A DNA stretch of 64,000 bases from NCBI GenBank assembly GCA_016213105.1, contig JACRBN010000025.1:434001-498000 (forward strand), given 5' to 3'. Both the position numbers and the translations under genes were made by a program. The DNA comes from Chloroflexota bacterium. Its GTDB lineage: Bacteria; Chloroflexota; Anaerolineae; Anaerolineales; Villigracilaceae. Below, in pieces: positions 32,804-41,364 of the stretch. Numbering within the stretch: the first letter of the stretch is position 1; each line of letters begins with the position of its first letter. A model generated the notes under the pieces. It ran no database searches. It saw only the letters and a list, made by a program, of their open reading frames with translations, and was not told where the DNA came from.

Positions 32804-33415
32804 TCACACTCCGATGGTAATTTTGAATTTGCAATCCGCAGCGCCCGTGGCGCGGCAGGTGATCTCTTCGATATCGTGCTCCTCCCCCACGGCCCAGAAC
32901 AGGGTTTCGCGCAGCAGGCCCAGCGTCACGTAACAGGTGGGCGCCGATTCAGACTGGCCCAGGGCGGTGGGAGCGGCATGATCCACGAACAGCAGGTTTC
33001 TATCCAGGGTGTGGACGGTCAGATCGTTTTCCTTTGCGCTGAGCAGCCGCGCCAGCAGGTCGAGGGCGGCCTTGCGGCGCAACCCCAGCGGGAGACGGCG
33101 CACGAGGGGCGCCTGGGTCTTGATCGCAAAGGGCGCCTCGTTCAACAAGGTTCCCCACAGCTTCGCGCCGATGCGCATGAGAATGCCGCGCGCGCCGCGG
33201 CCGTAATACGTGCGCAAGGCCGCCTGGAGGCGCGCATAGACTTCCGCGGCGCGCGCATCGTCCAGGGGACCGAAGTGTTCGGGATGCGCCCATTCGGGGG
33301 GCAACCCCGCCTTTTCGAGCACGGCAGCAAAGGTGTCCACGCCCAGGCTGGAGGCCAGCGTCTCCACGAAGCGGTGCATGACGCGCGCAGGCAGCAGGGA
33401 CTCAGGCATCGTCAT
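32804..33415 (-). CDS. V4R (4-vinyl reductase) domain protein
   Basis: This 203-residue protein ends with the V4R signature TCYVTLGLLRETLFWAVGE and ITCRATGAADCKFKI. V4R domains bind small hydrophobic molecules and are known from bacteriochlorophyll 4-vinyl reductase (BchJ) and from regulators such as those near XylR. No photosynthesis gene is in this window, so a sensory or lipid-related role is as likely. Two ATGs (33415 and 33409) follow a TTG. I take 33415. It overlaps the end of the GNAT gene. Confidence 0.8.
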   Translation of the reverse strand: MTMPESLLPARVMHRFVETLASSLGVDTFAAVLEKAGLPPEWAHPEHFGPLDDARAAEVYARLQAALRTYYGRGARGILMRIGAKLWGTLLNEAPFAIKTQAPLVRRLPLGLRRKAALDLLARLLSAKENDLTVHTLDRNLLFVDHAAPTALGQSESAPTCYVTLGLLRETLFWAVGEEHDIEEITCRATGAADCKFKITIGV

Positions 33416-34262
33416 GGTCAACGGTCAATACGGGATATTGTTCTCCAGTACGTATAAAGCCGATCTTCTCATACAGGTTTTGCGAAGTCTGATTGTCACC
33501 CTGGGTGTTGAGCGTTATGCGGCTCTTGCCGCGCCGTTTGGTGTGCTGGATTAGATCCTCGACCAGGGCCGTCCCGATCCCCAATCCCTGGCTGTCCGGG
33601 CGGACCGCCAGCCTGGCGAGATGCGCCCCCAGCGGGTTGCCCGTGCTGATCTGGTATCCCAGCAGGCCCTCGTCTGTTTCAGCCACCGTGGCAAGAATGG
33701 CCTGGGAATGGGCCTTCTGGAGCGCATCGAACGAGTTGCGCCATAATGGGGTAAAGGCGGCCCAATCCAGGGCGGCCACGGCGGGCAGGTCGGTCGGAGA
33801 CATGCGCCGAATGCGAACCCCGCGCGGCAGGGGGCGCGGGGTGTGGGGTGCGGCATTCCATTCGAACATGAGGATGACCTGCTGTTTGACGAATCCGTTT
33901 TCCAGCAGTAGGCTTTCGAACCAGGGCTGCATGGCGATGGCGGCCACGATGGGCCGTTCCGCGGCGAAGATATGGCTGCGGGCCGTCGTCCACAACAACT
34001 GCCAGGCCTCGGTCTCGGAAATGATCGAGGAGGAGACAAACAAGCGGATCCAGGCGATGCCGGGCGGGTCCTGCGGGCAGGCCAGCGCCGCCAGGGCGCG
34101 ACCCTCGTCCCCCAACACCCAGTAATGCGGGGAACCCAGCCAGTCCAACGGGGCGCGCCAATCGAGGTGGCGATGGACGCGCGGCTCGAAGAACATGAGG
34201 TGGGCGATTTGCTGCTGGTCGGCCAGGATGGCCTGGCGAACCTGTAAACCAACGGTTACCAT
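33402..34262 (-). CDS. GNAT family N-acetyltransferase
   Basis: This 286-residue protein has a C-terminal GNAT domain with the acetyl-CoA loop LARLAVRPDSQGLGIGTALVEDL and the final strand TLNTQGDNQTSQNLYEKIGF. The N-terminal half (LGSPHYWVLGDEGRALAALAC) looks like a second, degenerate GNAT fold. The substrate is unknown. The gene overlaps the TPR gene upstream by seven bases and the V4R gene downstream by 14 bases, inside one operon. Confidence 0.87.
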   Translation of the reverse strand: MVTVGLQVRQAILADQQQIAHLMFFEPRVHRHLDWRAPLDWLGSPHYWVLGDEGRALAALACPQDPPGIAWIRLFVSSSIISETEAWQLLWTTARSHIFAAERPIVAAIAMQPWFESLLLENGFVKQQVILMFEWNAAPHTPRPLPRGVRIRRMSPTDLPAVAALDWAAFTPLWRNSFDALQKAHSQAILATVAETDEGLLGYQISTGNPLGAHLARLAVRPDSQGLGIGTALVEDLIQHTKRRGKSRITLNTQGDNQTSQNLYEKIGFIRTGEQYPVLTVDHDDA

Positions 34263-34792
34263 GTTTTGAATCGGAAAAGGAACTTGAGGATGCGCTCGAA
34301 AATGGAGGGCTTGCTCTTGGCTTCGACAGAACCCACCATGTTGAGCGCCGACTGGACGATCTCTCCGCGTTTGAGGCGGATGGCGGCCGCCGATTGCTTG
34401 ACCATCGCCAGCATGTCGCCTTCGCCCGCGCGGCTCAGGATTTCAGCGGAACGTTCGTAAGCTTTCAGGGCTTCATCCGTACGTCCCAGGGCTTCGAAGG
34501 CGGCAGCCTGGTTGCCGAGGGCCATGCCCTGGCGTCGGAGGTCGCCCATCTGCGCGAAGATTTCATCGGTGCCGAGAGCGGCGTCCAGCGCCTCTTGGGC
34601 TTTTCCCGCCTGGAGCAAGGCCACGCTGACGTTGTTATCCATTTCAGCGGCGTTGTCCTGTCCCGCGCGCCCAAGGGTGAAGGCGCGCGAGGCGCGGCGG
34701 AAGAATTCGGCGGCCTGGTCGTACTGGCCGCGTTCGAAGGCTTGTTTCCCTTGTTTGGCAAGCAGGGCGGGATTTTCTTCTTCGATGGTCAT
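34256..34792 (-). CDS. TPR-repeat protein
   Basis: This 178-residue protein contains at least three tetratricopeptide-like helical pairs (KQAFERGQYDQAAEFFRRASRAF, NVSVALLQAGKAQEALDAAL, NQAAAFEALGRTDEALKAYERSAEI) and a basic amphipathic C-terminus (ERILKFLFRFKTW). It is presumably a protein-interaction adaptor. The ATG at 34792 is used. A GTG at 34804 would overlap the XRE stop as GTGA and is an equally reasonable start. Function unknown. Confidence 0.8.
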   Translation of the reverse strand: MTIEEENPALLAKQGKQAFERGQYDQAAEFFRRASRAFTLGRAGQDNAAEMDNNVSVALLQAGKAQEALDAALGTDEIFAQMGDLRRQGMALGNQAAAFEALGRTDEALKAYERSAEILSRAGEGDMLAMVKQSAAAIRLKRGEIVQSALNMVGSVEAKSKPSIFERILKFLFRFKTW

Positions 34793-34800
34793 GGCAGGCG

Positions 34801-35478
34801 TCACAGGGTGATATCGAGCAGGCCTTCGGCCACGGAGCGCAGGCGCTCCTTGGACATTTCGCTCAACTTCATGGCCAGTTCAAGGTAGGGACGATTGACG
34901 GCCTGGCAGAGAAAGTTTTGCATTTCTTCGGGCAGGTCGAGGAATTTCTGGATGAGTTTCTGGTCGCTCATCCACTTGCCGACGGGACCATTCCTATCGA
35001 AGAAATCCTCCACGCGCACGCCGAAGACGCCCAGGATGACCTCCAGCTCGGGCAGCGGAATGGGACGTTCGCCCAGTTCATAGGATTTCAGGCGCGCCGA
35101 GGGCATGCCCGTGGCATCGGCCACGTTCTTGAGCGACATGCTGGCGCGGTTGCGCTCCTGGCGCAGCAGGGCGCCGACCAGGCGCTGGCGCACAGGCATC
35201 AGGCGCGGCAGGTCGAGCGCAACGGTGGAGGGGGCGTCGTCCGAGATGGCTTCGCGTCCCCAGAAATGGCTGATGGGCAGTTTAAGGTAATAGACCAGCA
35301 CCTCGAGCTCGGGCAGGGAGGGGGCGCGGCGGCCTTCCTCGTAAGCCTTCAGAATACCACGCGAAATACCCATGGCGTTGGCGGTTTCCTGGGGGCTGCG
35401 ACGGGCGGCAAGGCGCGCGTCGCGGATCAGAACGCCGAGTTTCTTTGTGCGAATGACGATTTGCAAGCGATTGTCCAT
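34801..35478 (-). CDS. double XRE-type transcriptional regulator
   Basis: This 225-residue protein has two helix-turn-helix XRE/Cro domains in tandem: LGVLIRDARLAARRSPQETANAMGISRGILKAYEEGRRAPSLPELE (about 14-70) and VGALLRQERNRASMSLKNVADATGMPSARLKSYELGERPIPLPELE (about 100-150). A C-terminal helical region (160-225) may serve oligomerisation. An extended -10 promoter lies 29 bases upstream. It heads the XRE-TPR-GNAT-V4R-hydrolase run and could regulate it. Confidence 0.88.
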   Translation of the reverse strand: MDNRLQIVIRTKKLGVLIRDARLAARRSPQETANAMGISRGILKAYEEGRRAPSLPELEVLVYYLKLPISHFWGREAISDDAPSTVALDLPRLMPVRQRLVGALLRQERNRASMSLKNVADATGMPSARLKSYELGERPIPLPELEVILGVFGVRVEDFFDRNGPVGKWMSDQKLIQKFLDLPEEMQNFLCQAVNRPYLELAMKLSEMSKERLRSVAEGLLDITL

Positions 35479-35506
35479 AATGCCTCGCGCGGTTTTGTTT
35501 TTTCAA

Positions 35507-35515
35507 ATTATAGCA
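35507..35515 (-). promoter_or_regulatory. extended -10 promoter of the XRE gene
   Basis: TGC followed by TATAAT (TATAAT at 35507-35512 on the - strand). The leader is about 20-25 bases and includes GCGAGG seven bases before the ATG. Confidence 0.65.
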
Positions 35516-35534
35516 GAGAAAGCAGACTCTCTCG

Positions 35535-36857
35535 TCAACGCCGCTGACGGTTGGCGGCGAGAATATCGGCGGCAGTGGCGCCAAAGATTTCAGGACCCAG
35601 TTTCAATCCCGAGGATTGGATGCGGGGGTAGAACAGGGGGCGGATGCCCGTCGCTTTGAGGGTACCCTCCACCTTGCCCTCGGGGGTCACGCCCGTCTGG
35701 TTGAATTTGAAGATGTCGGATAGCACGATGGTCTCGCCCTCCATGCCGGCCACTTCGGTGATGGCGGTGATCTTGCGCGTGCCGTCCCGCAGGCGTGACT
35801 GCTGGACGATCAAATCCACGGCGGCGGAAATTTGCTGGCGCACGACCTTGAGCGGCAATTCCATGCCCGCCATCAGCACCAGCGTTTCGAGGCGCGAGAT
35901 GGCGTCGCGCGAGGTGTTGGCGTGCAGGGTGGTCAATGAGCCGTCGTGCCCCGTGTTCATGGCCTGGAGCATATCCAGGGCTTCGCCGCCGCGCACCTCG
36001 CCCACCACGATTCGGTCGGGCCGCATGCGCAGCGCATTGCGCACCAGGTCGCGGACGGTGCGTTCACCGCGCCCATCCGAGTCGGCGATTTTGGTTTCGA
36101 GGCGCACGATGTGATCCTGCTGCAATTGCAGTTCGGCGGCATCCTCGATGGTGACGATGCGCTCATCCTCCGGGATGAAGCTCGACAGCACGTTGAGCAG
36201 CGTGGTCTTGCCCGAACCCGTGCCGCCCGAGATGACAATGTTCAGGCGGGCCAGCACACAGGCATGCAGGAAGTCCGCCATGCTGCGCGTGAGCGAGCCG
36301 TAGCCGATCAATTGATCGATGGATAATTTGCCCTTGGTGAACTTGCGGATGGTGATGGAGGGACCGTCGATGGCGACGGGCTGCACCACGGCATTGACGC
36401 GTGAGCCGTCGGGCAGGCGCGCATCGACGGTGGCGTTGTCCGCGTCGATGCGGCGGCCGAGCGGCAGGACGATGCGTTCGATGATGCGGATCACGTGATC
36501 GTCGTCATCGAAGGTGACCGAGGTTTTGGTCAGGTGCCCCTTCTTTTCGACATACACCTTCTTCGGACCGTTGACCATCACCTCACTGACCTCATCGTCA
36601 TCCAGGAGGGCCTGGATCGGCCCATAGCCGAGCAGGTCATCCAACACATCCTGGTAGACGTGCTTGCGAATATCCTCGGGCAGGTGCAGATTGGTTTGCT
36701 CAAAGACACTCTTGAGCCGTTCCAACACGATGTCGCTGCGACGGGCGTTGGGCAGGTTTTCCCCTTCGAGGGAGCGTGAAATGGAATCGACCAGAAACTT
36801 CTTGAGCTTGATCAGGTCGGCGGCAGTCAGGCGTCCGGGTTGGATGGGAGTGGTCAT
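35535..36857 (-). CDS. cpaF: CpaF/TadA-family secretion ATPase
   Basis: This 440-residue type II/IV secretion ATPase powers Tad/Flp pilus or similar secretion systems. It shows Walker [11 protein letters not shown] (210-219), the Asp box [10 protein letters not shown], the His box [13 protein letters not shown] and arginine fingers before Walker A (SITIRKF). The ATG at 36857 overlaps the upstream gene's stop (ATGA). No TadB/TadC, pilin or prepilin peptidase gene is present in the window, so its partners lie elsewhere or it works differently. Confidence 0.93.
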   Translation of the reverse strand: MTTPIQPGRLTAADLIKLKKFLVDSISRSLEGENLPNARRSDIVLERLKSVFEQTNLHLPEDIRKHVYQDVLDDLLGYGPIQALLDDDEVSEVMVNGPKKVYVEKKGHLTKTSVTFDDDDHVIRIIERIVLPLGRRIDADNATVDARLPDGSRVNAVVQPVAIDGPSITIRKFTKGKLSIDQLIGYGSLTRSMADFLHACVLARLNIVISGGTGSGKTTLLNVLSSFIPEDERIVTIEDAAELQLQQDHIVRLETKIADSDGRGERTVRDLVRNALRMRPDRIVVGEVRGGEALDMLQAMNTGHDGSLTTLHANTSRDAISRLETLVLMAGMELPLKVVRQQISAAVDLIVQQSRLRDGTRKITAITEVAGMEGETIVLSDIFKFNQTGVTPEGKVEGTLKATGIRPLFYPRIQSSGLKLGPEIFGATAADILAANRQRR

Positions 36858-37144
36858 TTTGACTGTTCCCCCTCCAGTGGAATGATCCAAACAATCTGGT
36901 TGCGGCGTACGGCCAGGAAGGGCGCCTCATGCAGCACGGTTGTTCCATCGGAAGCGAGCACGCTTGCGTCGGTGATCGCCAAAAAGAGCTCGTCGCGGTC
37001 CAACTCATCCTTGACCCGCTCCCCCTGGCGGATATGCAGCATGCCGCGAATCAATTGCAGGCTGGTTTGAATCAGGGACGGGACAGCCACCTTGCTGACG
37101 ACGTTGGTGTAAAACTTGCCCTTCTCGTCGTATTCGAACGTCAT
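36854..37144 (-). CDS. small conserved-looking hypothetical protein before cpaF
   Basis: This 96-residue soluble protein (MTFEYDEKGKFYTN ... PFLAVRRNQIVWIIP) has a beta-rich look and ends in an acidic/basic tail. I do not recognise the family with certainty. A clean AGGAGG site precedes the ATG, and its stop overlaps the cpaF start, so it is a genuine gene of the cpaF unit and may act as an accessory factor. Confidence 0.75.
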   Translation of the reverse strand: MTFEYDEKGKFYTNVVSKVAVPSLIQTSLQLIRGMLHIRQGERVKDELDRDELFLAITDASVLASDGTTVLHEAPFLAVRRNQIVWIIPLEGEQSK

Positions 37145-37182
37145 GGGTAGACCTCCTAGTACCGCTGCCAGATGAAGTTGTA

Positions 37183-37203
37183 GCGCAATTTGCTAAATTG
37201 CGC
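37183..37203. repeat. GCGCAATTT palindrome
   Basis: GCGCAATTT (37183-37191) and AAATTGCGC (37195-37203) flank GCT. It is a diverged relative of the GGCAAATTG family copy that follows immediately at 37208. Both lie between cpaE and the small gene. Confidence 0.65.
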
Positions 37204-37207
37204 CTGA

Positions 37208-37225
37208 CAAATTGGCAATTTGCCC
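37208..37225. repeat. GGCAAATTG palindromic repeat, copy 4 (partial)
   Basis: CAAATTG (37208-37214) and CAATTTG (37216-37222) flank one base and continue as CCC, so the left arm has lost its GGG end relative to copies 2 and 3. Confidence 0.65.
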
Positions 37226-37248
37226 TACATCTTTAACTTGTCGAGATA

Positions 37249-38403
37249 CTAGCCCAAACGATGGTGACGGGCGGAGGCAACCATCTGTTGGGCGCATTCC
37301 CTGAACACCACCGTGGCGGTGTCATTCGGGAACTTCACTGAAAATGGAACGTGCTGGTTGTTTGCCATGGCAAAGTGACTGCCCAGGTATGGAAAAGCCG
37401 ACTTGATCTCGATCTTCAGGCTCTTCTCGACATCCAATTTGGAGAGGCCTTCCAGGCCAATGGCACGGTTGAGGATGGGAAAGAGGGCGTCATCCTTGAC
37501 GCCCTTGGAACGCAGATGTTCGAGCACGGTCTTCGTCAGCGCCACAGCGCTCACGTCGGTGCCGATGACCAGGGCCGCCAGGTCCGCGCTTTGGATGATG
37601 CCCAGGCTGAAGCGCGCCAGCGAACGGCCCAGGTCGACCAGCACAAAATCGTAGGCGCGCTTGAGGTCATGGACGATGCCGCGCAGCCGTTCCACCTGCA
37701 AATGGTTGGCGGTCTCTGGATCAGGCGACCCCGCCAGCAGGCGGAAGCGCCATTCGGTCATCAACGTCAGGCGGTCGCGGAAGTAGGCCGTCGCGGCGAC
37801 GCCCGCATCCAGGTCAGTCGCAGTGGCGAGGTTTTGCCCGCCGTCATAGCCCACGATTTGCGCGATGGACCCGATCGGCAGAACGAAATCCGCCACGGCC
37901 ACGCGCAGTTCGGGCTGGCTCAAAGCGATGTTCATGGCAAGATTGGTACACAGGGAGGTGGTTCCCGTGCCGCCCTTGGCGCCCAGAAAGGCAACCAGCA
38001 GGCCACCCTGCTGCTTGGATGGGTCGACCTCGCCCAGCAGGCGGTCGAGCACTTCGAGCAGGGTCGGGATCGCCTCCCCGGACTTGGCGATGAATTCGTT
38101 GAAGCCCGCCTCGCGGCAGGCGGTCAGGCGTTGGGCGCTGCGGTCGGAACTCAACGCCACCAGGGGCGTGCCGGCCGTGCGCGGGTCGTGGCGCAGCTTG
38201 GAGGCCAGTTCCTCCCCCTTCAGGTCGGGCAGGTTGGGTTCGATAATGACCAGGTCGGGGTGGTCGCGCCAGGCGGCGATCAAACCCTCCTTGCCGCCGC
38301 CGATCTGAATGACGGTGTGCTGTTGCTTCTGCAGGGTGCGGGCAACGAAGTTGCGGCTGGCAACATCAGCGTCAATGACAAGGATCGTTTTTCCAGCCAC
38401 CAC
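37249..38403 (-). CDS. cpaE: CpaE-like protein: pseudo-receiver plus ParA/MinD-type ATPase
   Basis: This 384-residue protein joins an N-terminal receiver-like domain (1 to about 120) to a MinD/ParA-type ATPase with the deviant Walker A GAKGGTGTTS (141-150). CpaE/TadZ proteins position Tad pilus machinery at the cell pole. The residue where a receiver is phosphorylated is Glu (E55 in LVIIEPNLP), which fits a non-phosphorylated receiver. The GTG at 38403 has AGGAG six bases upstream. It lies between the two-component genes and cpaF. Confidence 0.88.
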   Translation of the reverse strand: MVAGKTILVIDADVASRNFVARTLQKQQHTVIQIGGGKEGLIAAWRDHPDLVIIEPNLPDLKGEELASKLRHDPRTAGTPLVALSSDRSAQRLTACREAGFNEFIAKSGEAIPTLLEVLDRLLGEVDPSKQQGGLLVAFLGAKGGTGTTSLCTNLAMNIALSQPELRVAVADFVLPIGSIAQIVGYDGGQNLATATDLDAGVAATAYFRDRLTLMTEWRFRLLAGSPDPETANHLQVERLRGIVHDLKRAYDFVLVDLGRSLARFSLGIIQSADLAALVIGTDVSAVALTKTVLEHLRSKGVKDDALFPILNRAIGLEGLSKLDVEKSLKIEIKSAFPYLGSHFAMANNQHVPFSVKFPNDTATVVFRECAQQMVASARHHRLG

Positions 38404-38416
38404 TCAGCTCCTACGC

Positions 38417-39112
38417 TCAAAATTCGATGGGAGGCATGAGATACCCCAGCCCGGAACGAGTGACGATGTGTTTGGGGTTGTGCGCATCGTCCTCCAGTTT
38501 TTGGCGCAGGCGCGCGATGCTCACCCACAGAATTTCCTTGTCCGCCTTGTACTCGGGGCCCCACACGCTCGTCAGCAATTCCTCGGAGGTCAGGATGATG
38601 CCGACGTTGTGGGCAAATTGCAGCAAAAGACGATATTCCGTGGCCGATAGCGAGGCAGGCTCCTCACCCGACCAGACTTCGGCGCGCGCAAAATCGATCT
38701 TGAGATTGCCATGCGTAAAGAAACGGGCCTGGCCCGGCTCGATCAGAATCTGCGTGCGGCGCAACACCGCCCGCACGCGCGCCAGCAATTCGGTGGCCGA
38801 GAAGGGCTTGACCATGTAATCATCCGCGCCGAGGTCGAGACCGCGCACACGGTCCTGCTCCTCGCCCTTGGCCGTCAGGATGATGATCGGCACATTCGAA
38901 AATTCGCGCAGGCGCTGGCAGGTGGAGAAACCATCCAGGCGGGGCATCATCACGTCCAGGAGAACCAGGTCGATGGGCTGGCTGGAGAATACCTCCAGGG
39001 CCTGCAGGCCGTCCTGGGCTGTGACCACTTCATACCCTTCCGTGCGCAGGTTGGCTTCCAACAGGCGCAAATAACGAGGTTCATCGTCCACGATCAGAAT
39101 TCGTTTGGACAT
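38417..39112 (-). CDS. OmpR-family response regulator
   Basis: This 231-residue regulator has a full receiver (ILIVDDEP, phosphorylation site D53 in LVLLDVMMP, T80, K102) and a winged-helix output domain (LSATEYRLLLQFAHN ... ILWVSIARLRQKLEDD). It likely binds DNA as a phosphorylated dimer. Its start overlaps the end of the upstream GAF-histidine kinase gene by 32 bases, so that kinase is the probable partner. Confidence 0.95.
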   Translation of the reverse strand: MSKRILIVDDEPRYLRLLEANLRTEGYEVVTAQDGLQALEVFSSQPIDLVLLDVMMPRLDGFSTCQRLREFSNVPIIILTAKGEEQDRVRGLDLGADDYMVKPFSATELLARVRAVLRRTQILIEPGQARFFTHGNLKIDFARAEVWSGEEPASLSATEYRLLLQFAHNVGIILTSEELLTSVWGPEYKADKEILWVSIARLRQKLEDDAHNPKHIVTRSGLGYLMPPIEF

Positions 39113-40325
39113 TCGATTGCTCCTGGATAAAAGTGTCTTGCGTCAAGGGATCTGCGGGCAGCTCGATGATAAAGGTCGTGCCTTCATCCATAACCGATTC
39201 TGCCCAAATCTTACCATGATGTGCCAAAATTATCTGCTTGCAAATGTACAATCCCAGGCCGGTGCCTGTCACCGAACGCTCGCCCGGCACGCGGTAAAAG
39301 CGTTCGAAGATGAACGGAATGAAATCCTCGGGGATGCCCGGGCCGTAATCGCGAAAGGCGACGCGTAGTTTTCTCCCATGCGTTTTCAGGGTGATGTCAA
39401 GTTGCGAGCCGGGCGCGTACTTGATCGCGTTGCTGAACAGGTTCTCGAACACCTGCGAAAGGCGCACGCTGTCGCCGTGGATCGTGGGCGTCGTCCCCGC
39501 GTCGATGCGCACTTCAAGCTGGGGATGATGCGTGGCGACCCGCACCGACACGTCGCGGATGAGCGCATCCAGGCGCAGGGGCTGGAATTTAAACTGAAGG
39601 GTCTTGCTCTGCAGGCGCGCCGACTCAAGCATGTTCTCGATCAGGCCGGTCAGGCGGTCGGCCTCCTCGTCGATGATCGTCAGGAATTCGCTTTGGGTGG
39701 CCGCGTCCCAGTTGGCATCCTGGCGCAGGAGGCTGGTGCTGTAGCCTTTGATGAATCCGAGCGGCGTGCGCAGTTCGTGGGAGATGGTGGACACAAAATC
39801 ATCCTGCAAACGCATCTGGCGCTGCACTGATTCCAATTCGGCGCGCGCCTCCTGCAGGGATTTGCGCTCCAGCAGGGAGGATGTCCACGAGGCGATCAAC
39901 TGCGCCAGCGTGATGTGCTCCTCGGCAAAGGTTGGCCCGCCGAAGCGCACGAAGACCAGCGCCCCCTCCAGCCTGGCGCCCATGTACAAAGGGACACCCA
40001 GAACGTGCGCCTGAAGCAAGCGATCGGTGCCCGGCAGGATATCGCCCGGCTCCTTCAACAACGGGGATTTCTGCAACAACACCTGGCCCGCAATACTGTC
40101 GCCCCAGGCCGCATCCGCCTCGGCGCTCTTGCCTCGTCCCACCGCGCGCGCGTAGACCACATCCTGCCCACCGGTCTGGCGGTCGAGCACGTAGGCGGCC
40201 ACGTTATCGTACACGAATTGGTGACGCAAGGTCGCCAGCAGGGAATCCAGGGCGAGTTTCCAATCGGGCTGAATTTCGACGGCCTGGAATATTTTATTGA
40301 GCGATTGGAGCGTTTCAATATCCAT
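39081..40325 (-). CDS. GAF-domain sensor histidine kinase
   Basis: This 414-residue soluble kinase has a GAF domain (about 15-150), a short coiled coil, HisKA with ISHELRTPL (H183), and an HATPase domain with NLFSNAIKYAP, DYGPGIPEDF and GTGLGLYICK. No membrane helix is present, so it senses an internal signal or works with another protein. The ATG at 40325 is chosen by the domain start. It follows the MshEN-kinase gene by 13 bases. Confidence 0.93.
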   Translation of the reverse strand: MDIETLQSLNKIFQAVEIQPDWKLALDSLLATLRHQFVYDNVAAYVLDRQTGGQDVVYARAVGRGKSAEADAAWGDSIAGQVLLQKSPLLKEPGDILPGTDRLLQAHVLGVPLYMGARLEGALVFVRFGGPTFAEEHITLAQLIASWTSSLLERKSLQEARAELESVQRQMRLQDDFVSTISHELRTPLGFIKGYSTSLLRQDANWDAATQSEFLTIIDEEADRLTGLIENMLESARLQSKTLQFKFQPLRLDALIRDVSVRVATHHPQLEVRIDAGTTPTIHGDSVRLSQVFENLFSNAIKYAPGSQLDITLKTHGRKLRVAFRDYGPGIPEDFIPFIFERFYRVPGERSVTGTGLGLYICKQIILAHHGKIWAESVMDEGTTFIIELPADPLTQDTFIQEQSNVQTNSDRGR

Positions 40326-40338
40326 GGCAGGGATGACC

Positions 40339-41364
40339 CTACTTGGGACCGGGCAGGACCAGCAGCGGGAATTTAAAGGTGGTGCCGCGTCCCTCCACGG
40401 ATTGCGCATCCAGCAGGGAACCGTGCGACTCGACGATCTGCCGCACCAGCGAAAGGCCCAGGCCGGTGCCGCCGTACTGCCGCGTGGATGATCCGTCCAA
40501 CTGATGGAACGGCTCGAAGACCTCCTGCAGGCGATGGTGCGGAATGCCGATGCCCGTATCGGTGACGGAAACCATGACCAGGTTGGGCGATTCGAGTTTG
40601 ACACTGACCACCACCCGGCCGCCGGACGGCGTGAACTTGATCCCGTTATCGATCAACTGGTTCAAGGCCCAGGCGATCTTCTGCGGGTCGGCCTGCACGA
40701 GCGGGACTTCGTCCACCACCGCGTGGACCGTGACGTTGCGATTCTCGGCCTTCTGGGCGGCGCCCTTGACCGCCAGGTTGGCGATGCGGCCGATATCCAC
40801 GGCGCCCTGCTTGAGGCTGAGTTCGCCGCGCGAGGCCAGCGAGAACATGATCAGGTCCTCGATGATATTTTCCAGTTTGGCCGAGGCGCGCTGGCTGACC
40901 TGCAGGGCGTGCTTCTGCTCGATGGTCAGCGGTCCGAGCGACTCGGTGACCATCAATTCGATATAGCCGATGATGTGCGTAAGCGGAGTGCGCAGCTCGT
41001 GCGAGACGTTGGCGATAAAGTTGGCCTTCATCTGGCTCAACTCGGACAACCGCTCGAGGGTGGCCTGCAATTCGGCGGTGCGTTCCTGCACGCGGCGCTC
41101 CAGGTTACGGTTGGCCGATTGCAGCGCCGAGCGCAGTTGGATGATCTGCTCGGTCACAGCTGCATCGAGTTTGGAACGGTCGAGCAATTTCAGGTCGAGC
41201 AGGGCCTGGCCGAGCAGGCAGGTCTTGCCTTCGGCCAATTGCTCCTGCTGGTAGGTCAGGGCCCGCTGTAAATCGGCCGCGCTGATCTGACCGCTATGCA
41301 CCAAGTGATCTCCCAGGCGCGGAACGAGCATTTCAGGCGTGAGTTGGATTTGTTGTACGGTCAT
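40339..41364 (-). CDS. histidine kinase with MshEN-like (T2SSE N-terminal) domain
   Basis: This 341-residue kinase opens with RLGDHLVHSGQISAADLQ followed by RALTYQQ (16-40), which fits the RLGxxLxxxGxIxxxxLxxALxxQ motif of MshEN domains, known to bind cyclic di-GMP in some secretion ATPases. A second, degenerate copy follows (LLGQALLDLKLLDRSKLDAAV, about 50-70). Then come a coiled coil, HisKA with VSHELRTPL (H122) and HATPase (DTGIGIP, GTGLGLSLV). The ATG at 41364 overlaps the amidohydrolase stop (ATGA). Binding of c-di-GMP is an inference from the motif. Confidence 0.88.
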   Translation of the reverse strand: MTVQQIQLTPEMLVPRLGDHLVHSGQISAADLQRALTYQQEQLAEGKTCLLGQALLDLKLLDRSKLDAAVTEQIIQLRSALQSANRNLERRVQERTAELQATLERLSELSQMKANFIANVSHELRTPLTHIIGYIELMVTESLGPLTIEQKHALQVSQRASAKLENIIEDLIMFSLASRGELSLKQGAVDIGRIANLAVKGAAQKAENRNVTVHAVVDEVPLVQADPQKIAWALNQLIDNGIKFTPSGGRVVVSVKLESPNLVMVSVTDTGIGIPHHRLQEVFEPFHQLDGSSTRQYGGTGLGLSLVRQIVESHGSLLDAQSVEGRGTTFKFPLLVLPGPK

